Shown: positions 6,720-14,606 of the stretch, piece after piece
Position numbering within the stretch: position 1 is the first letter of the stretch
Layout of the letters: every line of letters starts with the position of its first letter
DNA from: Arthrobacter sp.
GTDB taxonomy: Bacteria > Actinomycetota > Actinomycetes > Actinomycetales > Micrococcaceae
NCBI RefSeq assembly: GCF_030540645.1
Contig: NZ_JAUNVV010000027.1
Location: 1 to 36,973 of the forward strand
Direction: 5' to 3'
Length of the DNA stretch: 36,973 nucleotides
Notes under the pieces: generated by a model
Database searches by the model: none
What the model was told of the DNA's origin: nothing
What the model saw: only the letters and a program-made list of their open reading frames with translations
Translations under genes and position numbers: made by a program

Positions 6720-8066
6720 TTAGAAGTCCGTCATGCAGTGTGGCGCCTCGGCTGCGGCAAACATGGCGTCGAACCGTGCCACGGCGCGGGGGCTTTCCTC
6801 GCGGATCCGACCTGCCTTTTGGAGAGTGTGTGCACTGACCCCGCCCAGGTACAGGCTCGAGAGTTCGCTGACACCCATGCTGAGCTCGGATTCAACGGAT
6901 CCGTCTTCCGGGCAGCGCGTGACAGTGGCCTTGCCGTGAACCACTGTGATCCGGAAGATGCCCGAGGCGTGGCCGAGGGGATCACCCACGTGAATGGTCA
7001 GGGTGCCGTCCACTGGGTACTCACGGGCAGCCAAGGCTCCTGGCGTGTCCAGGATGCGCAGCCACAGGTGGTCCTCGGTCAGGGTGCGCTTATAGAGCCG
7101 CTTGGCTGCCATGGCCCACTCGAGCGGGTCCACCACAGGAGCGGAGTCCCAGGTGATGACGTCGATCAAGTCCAGCGAGCCAAGGTAGTTCCACAGCGCC
7201 AGGTACGCAGCATCGTCGACGGCCAGGAAGTCAACAATGTCCACGCTGGGGCGCTTCTTGTCACGCCGCGGACGGTACGTCACATAGCCGTTGACGGTAC
7301 CCGCGTCATCGTAGTGCAGCGCCGCACGGATGTTCTTCATGGGCTTGGTCAGTCCGTAGTTGGCCTGTCCGGAGGCCGAAAGCCTGTACATGTCCTGACG
7401 TCCAATGGAGCCGTAGGTGGTGGCGTGGACGCGGGCAAAGATCTCATTGTGCAGGTCCCGCACCGTGCTGACATCTGCAATTTCCACAACACCCCGGTGC
7501 ACGGAAGCCGGCACAATGAAATCGAGCCCGCCCTTGACGGTGACTTCAATGGTGCTGTTGTCCGTGGCGACGCCAAATCCGAAGCGGCCGTAGATGGTAG
7601 CTTCCGACGCCGTGAGCGCGGCGATGGGGATGCCGGCTGCTTTGGCCTGGGCCAGGTCGGAGCCCATCATGGCCCGCAGCAGGCCGCGACGGCGGTGGCT
7701 GGGCCGAACTGTCACGCCGGTGATCTGGTGAACCGGCAGCAGCGTCCCCGCCCCGACGTTCAGGCTCTTGCGGTGGTAGGCGTAGGTTGCTACCGGATAG
7801 TCCGGTCCCCAGGCTCCCGCCGGGGCGTTGGCGTCAATGAGGTACGCACCTGTGGACACCTGCCCGTCAACCTCCGCGGACGTGGCGTACAGTTCGATCT
7901 CCGCGTCGCCGAGCGTATCGCCGTGGAACCCCAAGGTGACGGCCTGCATCCACTTCGCAAGTTCCGCAGGTACCTTCCCTCCAACCAACCGTGAAGGGAA
8001 GGAACGCAGTTCGTAGGGAAAGGAGCGGGACTGGCGGTTGATGGCCGGTTCGTAGCTTTGCGGCAT
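6720..8066 (-). CDS. Eis-like GNAT N-acetyltransferase
   Basis: The 448-residue protein resembles Mycobacterium Eis, an acetyl-CoA-dependent enzyme that acetylates amines on aminoglycosides and other substrates. Two GNAT halves and an SCP2-like C-terminal domain are expected. The acetyl-CoA loop is GVTVRPSHRRRGLLRAMM (117-134). The catalytic tyrosine region ASEATIYGRFGFG places the tyrosine at 159. The protein ends in phenylalanine (HCMTDF), matching Eis, where the terminal carboxylate takes part in catalysis. The ATG at 8066 has AAAGG 8 nt upstream, and the frame's longer start is not supported. It lies 64 bp downstream of polA on the same strand and may be co-transcribed. The natural substrate is unknown. 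Confidence 0.88.
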   Translation of the reverse strand: MPQSYEPAINRQSRSFPYELRSFPSRLVGGKVPAELAKWMQAVTLGFHGDTLGDAEIELYATSAEVDGQVSTGAYLIDANAPAGAWGPDYPVATYAYHRKSLNVGAGTLLPVHQITGVTVRPSHRRRGLLRAMMGSDLAQAKAAGIPIAALTASEATIYGRFGFGVATDNSTIEVTVKGGLDFIVPASVHRGVVEIADVSTVRDLHNEIFARVHATTYGSIGRQDMYRLSASGQANYGLTKPMKNIRAALHYDDAGTVNGYVTYRPRRDKKRPSVDIVDFLAVDDAAYLALWNYLGSLDLIDVITWDSAPVVDPLEWAMAAKRLYKRTLTEDHLWLRILDTPGALAAREYPVDGTLTIHVGDPLGHASGIFRITVVHGKATVTRCPEDGSVESELSMGVSELSSLYLGGVSAHTLQKAGRIREESPRAVARFDAMFAAAEAPHCMTDF

Positions 8067-8130
8067 GGGATGCCTTTCATTGTCTGTGCTGCGTGTCGGT
8101 GCTGCGGCGTGGGTGCGATACCTCAGTGGG

Positions 8131-10887
8131 TCAGTGGCCCGCCTCGTTCCAGCTGGCGCCCAAGCCCAGCTGCACATCGAGCGGAACCAACAGATCCGCT
8201 GCAGCGCCCATCTGTTCCACCACCAAGGCCTTGACGGCTTCGAGTTCGCCCGGCCACACTTCGAGGATCAATTCGTCATGGACCTGTAGCAGCATCCGTG
8301 ACTTGAAGTCCTTGTCCTTCAGTTCCGCGGCCACACCCAGCATGGCGTGCTTGATGATGTCCGCGGCCGATCCCTGGATGGGAGAGTTCAGGGCCACCCT
8401 CTCGGCCAGTTCGCGCAGCTGCCGGTCGGCGCTTGAAAGGTCGGGCAGGTAGCGGCGCCGTCCTTCAATCGTGGACGTGAAACCGTCGATGCGGGCTTGT
8501 TCGACGACGCCGCGCAGGTAGTCGCGGACCCCGCCAAAGCGGTCAAAGTAGTCCTTGACCAGCGTCCTTGCCTCATCGACGGAGATTTCCAGTTGCTTGG
8601 ACAGACCAAAGCTGGTCAGCCCGTAGGCCAGACCGTAGGACATGGCCTTCACCTTTGAGCGCATGGCCGAGGTGACTTCTTCCGGCGCAACGCCAAACAC
8701 GTGCGAGCCGACGTATCTGTGCAGGTCCTCGCCCTCGGCATACGCCTGGATGAGCCCGGCATCACCGGAAAGGTGTGCCATGATGCGCATTTCAATCTGC
8801 GAGTAGTCAGCGGCCAGCAGGCATTCGTAGCCCTCGCTGACAACGAAGATGTCCCGGACGCGACGTCCCTCTTCTGAACGAACCGGGATGTTTTGCAGGT
8901 TCGGGTTGTTTGAGGACAAACGCCCGGTTGCTGCCACGTTTTGCGCATACGTGGTGTGGATTCGGCCGTCATCGGCCAAGGACTTCTTCAGGGTCTCCAC
9001 CATTTGCTTGAGTTTGGACGCTTCGCGGTGGGCCATGAGCTGGGCCAGGAACTCATGCCCGGTCTTTTCCAACAACGTCTTCAGGGACGCTGCATCGGTG
9101 GTGTAGCCGGTTTTGATCTTCTTCGTCTTGGGCAGCCCCAGCTCCTCAAACAAGACTTCCTGCAGCTGCTTGGGCGATCCAAGGTTCACCTCGTGCCCAA
9201 TTGCGGCGAAAGCAGCCTGCTGCGCGGCGTTCATGGCGGCGGTGAAATCGGCCAGCAGGGTGGCCAGGCGGTCCTGCGAAACGGCAATGCCGGTCAGCTC
9301 CATCTGCGCCAGCACGGCGGCCAACGGCAGTTCCATGTCACGCAGCAGCACGGCAGCGCCACGTTCTTCCAGCAGCGGGCCAAAGTGTTCGCTCAGCAGC
9401 AGTGCGACATAGCCGCGTTGCACGGCCTCGGCCAAGGACGTGTCCTCTTCCAAGCCCAGCTCCAGCTGCCCCGACGGCTCCGCAGCACCATTGTCGAAGC
9501 TGATCTTCAGGTGGACCTGGCTCAGCTCGTTCAGTTCGTAACTGCGGCGGTCGGGCTGGATGAGGTAGCCGGACAGTGAGGTGTCATCCTGCACCCCTGC
9601 CAGCCACAACCCGCGCATTGAGAGGGCCTTCAAAGCCTCCTTGTACTCGTGCACGACCTTGGGCGCCTCGGACATCAGCCAGGCTGCGAGGGTGGATTCC
9701 AGTTCGGCGTCGGCGGTGCGCAAGTCAACCACGACGGCGGAATCGTTGCGGACCAGCGCCACGGCCGTTGCTTCACGGGCCAAGCCCACGGGTTCACTGA
9801 TCACATCAACGGCTACCGCGCTGTCCGCTGTCACGCCGTCAACACCATCCGCGGCCAGCCAGTGCTGCAGTTCGGATGCTTCAACCACTACGCGGTGGGC
9901 GGGCACCTGGTGGGTTTCACCGGCGTCGGGCTCTTCCTCGGCACCGAACAGGTCGAAGAGCCGCTTGCGCAGGGTATTGAACTGCAGCGAGTCGAACAGT
10001 TCCTCCACAGCTTCACGGTCCGGGGCCTGCAGTTCCATGTCCTCCAGGGCCACTGGCAGGTCCATGTCGCGCAGTAGGTGGTTCAGGTGGCGGTTGCGCT
10101 TGACGTCGTCGACGTGCGCCCGCAACGATTCGCCCACTTTCCCGCCGATGGCATCCAAGTTTTCCAGGATGCCTTCAAGCCCGCCATACTGGTTGATCCA
10201 TTTGGCCGCAGTCTTGGGCCCGACGCCGGGCACGCCCGGAAGGTTGTCTGCCGTCTCCCCCACCAGTGCCGCCAAGTCTGAGTACCGATTCGGCGGCACG
10301 AAGTATTTTGCTTCCACGGCCGCTGCATCCATCGGCGGAATGTCGGAGATGCCCTTCTTCGGGTACAGCACCGAAACCTTGTCGGTGATCAGCTGGAAGG
10401 CGTCACGGTCGCCGGAGACCACCAGCACGTCCCAGCCTGCCGCCTCGCCTTGCGTGGAGAGGGTGGCGATGATGTCGTCCGCTTCAAAGCCGTCCACCGA
10501 GATGGTGGGAATGCGCATGGCCGCCATGACCTTGATGATCAGGTCGATCTGGCCGTAGAACTCCTCGGGCGTCTTGTTGCGCCCGCCCTTGTACTCGGTG
10601 TATTCGAGCGAGCGGAACGTCGGCGTGTCAAGGTCGAAGGCCACTACGACGTGGGTGGGCTTCTGCTGCCTGATCATGGTCAGCAGCATGGCCGTAAAAC
10701 CGTGGACCGCGTTCGTGTACTGGCCGGAGTCAGTGACGAACTTATCCGCCGGCATGGCATAAAAGGCGCGGAACGCCATGGAGTGCCCGTCAAGGACCAG
10801 CAGGCGCGGGGTTTGGCCATCAGGGACCCCGTTGCCGGGTGTGGTTGCAACAGTGTTCTGGGGGGCCGTCTTGGCAGATTCGCTCAC
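8131..10887 (-). CDS. polA: DNA polymerase I
   Basis: The enzyme fills gaps and removes RNA primers. The 918-residue product has an N-terminal 5' nuclease (RLLVLDGHSMAFRAFYA, FEADDIIATL, SGDRDAFQLI, NLPGVPGVGPKTAAKW). A central domain derived from the 3'-5' exonuclease follows, then the polymerase: motif A DYSQIEMRIMAHLSGD, motif B KVKAMSYGLAYGLTSFG and motif C LQVHDELILEV. The exonuclease DxE motif reads AVDVISE, so proofreading is probably lost, as in other actinobacteria. The start is GTG at 10887, giving VSESAK; a TAGGCT -10 box 7 nt upstream suggests a leaderless transcript. The frame is open about 108 codons further upstream, but that stretch overlaps the divergent thioesterase gene and is probably non-coding. 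Confidence 0.97.
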   Translation of the reverse strand: MSESAKTAPQNTVATTPGNGVPDGQTPRLLVLDGHSMAFRAFYAMPADKFVTDSGQYTNAVHGFTAMLLTMIRQQKPTHVVVAFDLDTPTFRSLEYTEYKGGRNKTPEEFYGQIDLIIKVMAAMRIPTISVDGFEADDIIATLSTQGEAAGWDVLVVSGDRDAFQLITDKVSVLYPKKGISDIPPMDAAAVEAKYFVPPNRYSDLAALVGETADNLPGVPGVGPKTAAKWINQYGGLEGILENLDAIGGKVGESLRAHVDDVKRNRHLNHLLRDMDLPVALEDMELQAPDREAVEELFDSLQFNTLRKRLFDLFGAEEEPDAGETHQVPAHRVVVEASELQHWLAADGVDGVTADSAVAVDVISEPVGLAREATAVALVRNDSAVVVDLRTADAELESTLAAWLMSEAPKVVHEYKEALKALSMRGLWLAGVQDDTSLSGYLIQPDRRSYELNELSQVHLKISFDNGAAEPSGQLELGLEEDTSLAEAVQRGYVALLLSEHFGPLLEERGAAVLLRDMELPLAAVLAQMELTGIAVSQDRLATLLADFTAAMNAAQQAAFAAIGHEVNLGSPKQLQEVLFEELGLPKTKKIKTGYTTDAASLKTLLEKTGHEFLAQLMAHREASKLKQMVETLKKSLADDGRIHTTYAQNVAATGRLSSNNPNLQNIPVRSEEGRRVRDIFVVSEGYECLLAADYSQIEMRIMAHLSGDAGLIQAYAEGEDLHRYVGSHVFGVAPEEVTSAMRSKVKAMSYGLAYGLTSFGLSKQLEISVDEARTLVKDYFDRFGGVRDYLRGVVEQARIDGFTSTIEGRRRYLPDLSSADRQLRELAERVALNSPIQGSAADIIKHAMLGVAAELKDKDFKSRMLLQVHDELILEVWPGELEAVKALVVEQMGAAADLLVPLDVQLGLGASWNEAGH

Positions 10888-10894
10888 AGGTGCC

Positions 10895-10900
10895 AGCCTA
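10895..10900 (-). promoter_or_regulatory. -10 box of polA, leaderless-type
   Basis: TAGGCT on the minus strand ends 7 nt before the GTG start. The intergenic space to the divergent gene is only 19 bp, so any -35 lies inside the thioesterase coding region. Confidence 0.45.
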
Positions 10901-10906
10901 GTCATC

Positions 10907-11365
10907 ATGAGCGACAATTTCACACCGCATCCCCTTTCCGACGAACTCCTGGCCGCAGGCATCCCTGCCGAACACCACGGACTGCTGGGCCCGCACGGGG
11001 TGGGCGCCCTGGTGGCAAAGATGGGCATCGTCTTCACCCACATGTCCGTGGATTCCATGGTGGCCACCATGCCGGTTGAAGGAAACACGCAGGTGACGGG
11101 CCTGCTGCACGGCGGCGCACATGTGGTGCTGGCTGAAACTTTGGGCTCGTTTGCCGCCGCTTTCCACGCCGGTTTGGACAGCCGAGTCGTGGGGATTGAG
11201 ATCAACGCCACACATCACCGGGGTATTTCGGCGGGCCTAGTCACGGGCACCGCCACCCCCATCCACCTGGGCCGGACGCTGGCCACACACCAGGTGGTCA
11301 TGACGGACTCTGCGGGCCGGGCCCTGTCCACGTGCCGCATCACCAACATGATCCTGTCCCGCTGA
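10907..11365 (+). CDS. Hotdog-fold PaaI-type thioesterase
   Basis: The 152-residue cytoplasmic protein has a single hotdog domain. LLHGGAHVVLAETLGSFAA forms the central helix region with the conserved HGG and acidic catalytic residue of PaaI-like acyl-CoA thioesterases, followed by GIEINATHHR. These enzymes hydrolyse aryl- or acyl-CoA esters such as phenylacetyl-CoA or DHNA-CoA. The substrate here cannot be read from sequence. The start is the ATG at 10907, 19 bp from the divergent polA start. A perfect 54-bp palindrome downstream probably ends its transcript. Confidence 0.88.
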   Translation: MSDNFTPHPLSDELLAAGIPAEHHGLLGPHGVGALVAKMGIVFTHMSVDSMVATMPVEGNTQVTGLLHGGAHVVLAETLGSFAAAFHAGLDSRVVGIEINATHHRGISAGLVTGTATPIHLGRTLATHQVVMTDSAGRALSTCRITNMILSR

Positions 11366-11421
11366 CCCACTCTCGCCCGACGCAAGCTTCTTTCGCGCAC
11401 AATCGCCCGTTTCGTTTATTA

Positions 11422-11475
11422 ACGACGCCGGGCACTTGCCTACCGCTGCAGCGGTAGGCAAGTGCCCGGCGTCGT
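11422..11475. terminator. Perfect loopless 54-bp palindrome, bidirectional terminator
   Basis: Positions 11422-11448 are the exact reverse complement of 11449-11475, centred on CTGCAG. TTAA sequences lie just outside both ends. It sits between the converging thioesterase (+) and PiT/small-membrane-protein (-) transcription units, so termination of both is the likeliest role. Confidence 0.8.
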
Positions 11476-11505
11476 ACGTTAACGCTAAACCCGACGGATG
11501 AGCTG

Positions 11506-11760
11506 CTAGAAAATGCTGCCGATCAGATGCGCCGCGGCTGCACTGAAGGCCGGAACTATCAAAATGATGGCGATGGCCACGGCCAGCACGCAGAACCCGA
11601 AGCACACATACGCTCCCCACTGGGCAACATGGTTGACGTGGGCTTCGTCGTCGGCGCTGACGGCTGTGAGGCGAACGCCCAGCGAGTACATGGTCACGAC
11701 AAAGCCGGCGCCCACCAGCGTGGTGATCGCAACAATGACAAATCCAAACCAGTCAATCAT
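11506..11760 (-). CDS. Small two-helix membrane protein coupled to PiT transporter
   Basis: The 84-residue protein has a hydrophobic helix at about 5-30 and another at about 50-80, separated by a polar loop with charged residues (AVSADDEAHVNH). I do not recognise a named family. Its ATG overlaps the stop of the PiT gene as ATGA (11757-11760), so translation is probably coupled and the product may act with the transporter as an accessory subunit. This role is inferred from gene order only. Confidence 0.8.
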   Translation of the reverse strand: MIDWFGFVIVAITTLVGAGFVVTMYSLGVRLTAVSADDEAHVNHVAQWGAYVCFGFCVLAVAIAIILIVPAFSAAAAHLIGSIF

Positions 11761-13139
11761 TTCTTCCCCTTCTTGGAACCGGCGTTGGACTTGGGCGCCT
11801 GCGCTTGAGCGGCTGCCTTCGTCATTGCCTTGAGGACGGCGGTGTCGGCCCGGTCAAGCGCCGTTTGCGCCACGGCACGGGCGGCGGCTGTTTCGGCCGC
11901 ACGCTTGGCTGCCTTCTCAGCGATCTTTTCCGCTGCACGAGCCTTGGCCGCGAGCTTGTCACGTTCCTTCTTGCTGGGAATGTGCATGGCCTCACCCACG
12001 GCGTCAACATCGCTGATGGCGTTGCTGTGGTCAACAACTTCACGCTGGGAGATGACGAACATGACGAGGATGGCGCTCAAGCCGAGTCCGGCAACAATGA
12101 TGATGCCGACCAATCCGGTGCGGATCAGCAGGGCGGCAAGGCCACCGACCAGGGCGGCTGAAGGGAGCGTGAACAGCCAGGCCAGGCTGATCTTGCCGAT
12201 CTGGCCCCAGCGAACGGTGGAACCCTTGCGACCAAGGCCAGAACCGATAACAGAGCCTGAGGCGACGTGGGTGGTGGAGAGTGCAAAGCCGAGGTGACTG
12301 GAGGCCAGAATGGCTGCAGCCGTGCTGCTTTCCGCGGCAAAGCCCTGGGCGGGCTTGACGTCCGTCAAACCCGAACCGAGCGTACGGATGATGCGCCAGC
12401 CACCGGCGTAGGTTCCGCCGGCGATGGCCAGTGCACAGGCCGTGATAACCCAAATGTGCGGCCCGGTGCCTGCTTGCTGGAGTCCCGAAGCGACAAGGAC
12501 AAGGGTGATGACACCCATCGTCTTCTGCGCATCGTTGGTGCCGTGTGCCAGTGCAACCAGTGAGGAGCTAAACACCTGGCCACGACGGAAACCGCCACGC
12601 TTCTGCGTGAGTTTGTCTCCCGAGTCCGGGTCCGAACGGCGGGTGATGCTGTAGGCCAGCTTCGTGCACACGTAAGCGACAAGGCCAGCAATTGCGGGGG
12701 CAAGGAGAGCCGGCAGCAACACCTTGGAAATGACCACCATGAAGTTCACGGCACCGAAGGACCAGGTGCCCACAATGGCTGCGCCGATCAAACCGCCGAA
12801 CAGGGCGTGGGAAGAGCTGGAGGGCAGGCCAAGCAGCCACGTGAACAAGTTCCACAGCACCGCGCCCATCAAACCGGCGAAAATCATTTCCGGTGTGATG
12901 GCCACACCGTTGGGCCCGCTCTCATTGATAATGCCGCCGGAGATGGTCTTGGCTACTTCAGTGGACAGGAAAGCTCCCACCAAGTTCAAGATCGCCGCCA
13001 GGGCAACAGCTGTTTTGGGTTTGATGGCACCTGTGGCAATCGGCGTTGCCATGGCATTGGCTGTGTCGTGAAAGCCATTCGTAAAGTCAAAGAAAAGGGC
13101 CAGCGCTATAACCAGCACGACCATGAAGGTGAGATCCAC
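11757..13139 (-). CDS. pit: PiT-family inorganic phosphate transporter
   Basis: PiT proteins import phosphate as metal-phosphate with protons. The 460-residue protein has about ten membrane helices and the inverted PiT repeats. The first signature is FDFTNGFHDTANAMATPIAT near the N-terminus with SSSHALFGGLIGAAIV. The second is HGTNDAQKTMGV with STTHVASGSVIGSGLG. An Ala/Lys/Glu-rich cytoplasmic tail of about 85 residues follows the last helix. The start is GTG at 13139, with an ATG five codons inside as an alternative. The gene is followed by the ATGA-coupled small membrane protein. No clear PHO box was recognised. Confidence 0.93.
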   Translation of the reverse strand: MDLTFMVVLVIALALFFDFTNGFHDTANAMATPIATGAIKPKTAVALAAILNLVGAFLSTEVAKTISGGIINESGPNGVAITPEMIFAGLMGAVLWNLFTWLLGLPSSSSHALFGGLIGAAIVGTWSFGAVNFMVVISKVLLPALLAPAIAGLVAYVCTKLAYSITRRSDPDSGDKLTQKRGGFRRGQVFSSSLVALAHGTNDAQKTMGVITLVLVASGLQQAGTGPHIWVITACALAIAGGTYAGGWRIIRTLGSGLTDVKPAQGFAAESSTAAAILASSHLGFALSTTHVASGSVIGSGLGRKGSTVRWGQIGKISLAWLFTLPSAALVGGLAALLIRTGLVGIIIVAGLGLSAILVMFVISQREVVDHSNAISDVDAVGEAMHIPSKKERDKLAAKARAAEKIAEKAAKRAAETAAARAVAQTALDRADTAVLKAMTKAAAQAQAPKSNAGSKKGKK

Positions 13140-13471
13140 CCGCGATCCAATCTAGAGGGGGCAAAAGCGAAACTTCGAAGAAGTCTAGTCGGATACGCAC
13201 GTCAACGGTGCACCGGGCATTCAAAGCGCCTGTGCACTGAAGATCATGGAACGGTGGCAAAACCCAACCTCCCCGATCCTACGACCAATTCCACGCCTTT
13301 GTTAGCTCGCGGCGGGGAGAAGCCAACCCGAAGCAGGCCCACGACGGGACGCCCTGCGCCTGCACAAGTCCGCAGTTGACGGGCTAGCATGGCCAAAAGG
13401 CTGTTTCCGGGACTTGTGCGCATCCACTCCCCTTGAGGGGAGGGCGTGCGGTGTGAAAAGGAACTCATTTC
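13140..13471. other. 332-bp intergenic region between pit and pirin
   Basis: No gene was found here. The region must hold the divergent promoters of the PiT operon and pirin. The half near pirin contains a 10-bp inverted repeat (13362-13371 with 13410-13419, 38 nt apart) enclosing a GGCCAAAAGG-type small hairpin, and a 6-bp inverted repeat at 13427-13442. These suggest a structured leader or operator. Confidence 0.5.
13362..13442 (+). repeat. Inverted repeats upstream of pirin
   Basis: Arms 13362-13371 and 13410-13419 are perfectly complementary over 10 bp. A second repeat, CTCCCC/GGGGAG, occupies 13427-13432 and 13437-13442. They end 29 nt before the pirin ATG. No known riboswitch was recognised. 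Confidence 0.45.
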
Positions 13472-14548
13472 ATGAGCAACGTTGAAAGCGATCCGCAGGA
13501 GCTTCTCTGCCATGGCACACCGTCGGTGGCGGCCGGCGTCGAAGTCCTCTTTCCCAGGCTGGTTCCGCTGGGCGGGCCGCGGGCCATGACGGTGCGGCGC
13601 ACCCTGCCTCAGCGCAGCCGCTCACTCATCGGGGCCTGGTGCTTCGTGGATCATTACGGCCCCGACAGCATCGGCAGCTCCGGCGGCATGGCCGTGCCTC
13701 CGCACCCCCACACGGGGCTGCAGACCATCAGCTGGCTGTTCAGTGGTGAGATTGAACACTCCGACAGCGCCGGGCATCAGGCGGTGGTGCGCCCCGGCCA
13801 GCTGAACCTCATGACGGCCGGGCGTGGCATCAGCCACTCTGAATACTCCACACAGGACACCACCGTCCTCCATGGCGTCCAGCTGTGGACCGCCCTTCCT
13901 GCCCATTCACGCTTCACCGAGCCTGGTTTTGAGCGCTACAGCCCGGTACCGGTGCGCCTTCCGGGCGCCACGGTCAGCGTCTTCCTAGGCGAAGCCGCAG
14001 GCCAGCACTCCCCCGTGAACACATTCTCCCCGCTGGTCGGTGCGGAAATCATGCTCGACGCCGGTGCCTGCCTTGTCATGGACGTCGCCCCGGGATTTGA
14101 GCATGGTTTCCTTGTGGACTACGGCTCCCCTGCAGTGGCGGGCACCGTGGTGGAGGCTGGCGGGCTCGCCTTTATCGCCACGGGCAGCGCCACCGTGGAA
14201 CTGCGTGCCGGCACGGGCCCTGTCCGCCTGCTGCTCATCGGAGGGGAACCGTTGAATGAGTCCATAGTCATGTGGTGGAACTTTATAGGTCGCAGTCATG
14301 CAGAGATAGTGGCCTTCCGGGCCGACTGGCAGCACGCCGTCGACCGTGCACAGGGGGCCGATCCTACGGATGGAACGGCTTCCGGGCCGAACAGCTCCGG
14401 CGATGGCAGCTTCCCTGCTGGCTCTGGCCTGCCCGCCAACGTTACATCGTTCACGCTTCCGGCCCCTGCGGCCGGCCGCGGCGACGCTCCACTGCCTGCT
14501 CCGGCACTGCCCACGGTTCAGCTGCGTCCGCGCAGCAACCCAAACTGA
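13472..14548 (+). CDS. Pirin family protein
   Basis: The 358-residue double-cupin protein has the pirin N-terminal metal site: VPPHPHTGLQT supplies two histidines and GRGISHSEYS supplies the HSE motif. CFVDHYGPDS precedes them. Pirins bind iron; some have quercetinase activity and others interact with transcription factors or metabolic enzymes, so function is not fixed by family. Residues after about 285 form a Gly/Ser/Pro-rich, low-complexity tail not usual in pirins. The ATG at 13472 has AAGGA about 9 nt upstream. The gene converges on the aminotransferase gene. Confidence 0.9.
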   Translation: MSNVESDPQELLCHGTPSVAAGVEVLFPRLVPLGGPRAMTVRRTLPQRSRSLIGAWCFVDHYGPDSIGSSGGMAVPPHPHTGLQTISWLFSGEIEHSDSAGHQAVVRPGQLNLMTAGRGISHSEYSTQDTTVLHGVQLWTALPAHSRFTEPGFERYSPVPVRLPGATVSVFLGEAAGQHSPVNTFSPLVGAEIMLDAGACLVMDVAPGFEHGFLVDYGSPAVAGTVVEAGGLAFIATGSATVELRAGTGPVRLLLIGGEPLNESIVMWWNFIGRSHAEIVAFRADWQHAVDRAQGADPTDGTASGPNSSGDGSFPAGSGLPANVTSFTLPAPAAGRGDAPLPAPALPTVQLRPRSNPN

Positions 14549-14606
14549 CGGACACTACCAACCCTGACCGCAGCACCTCACGGCTCAGTTCCTCAAGGCT
14601 CAGTGG

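Noticed and set aside
6531..7994. 487-codon open frame on the plus strand opposite the Eis-like gene
   Set aside because: It is antisense to a gene with recognisable GNAT motifs and runs through repeat copy B. It is His/Val/Gly-rich, as expected of a shadow frame, with no ribosome binding site or family.
10899..10904. TAGTCA as -10 box of the thioesterase gene
   Set aside because: It ends only 2 nt before the ATG, too close even for a leaderless start. The promoter probably lies inside the polA coding region.
13427..13442. CTCCCC-TTGA-GGGGAG as a MerR-family operator
   Set aside because: MerR sites sit within a 19-bp spacer between -35 and -10 boxes. The TTGTGC upstream has no -10 at that spacing, so only an inverted repeat is reported.
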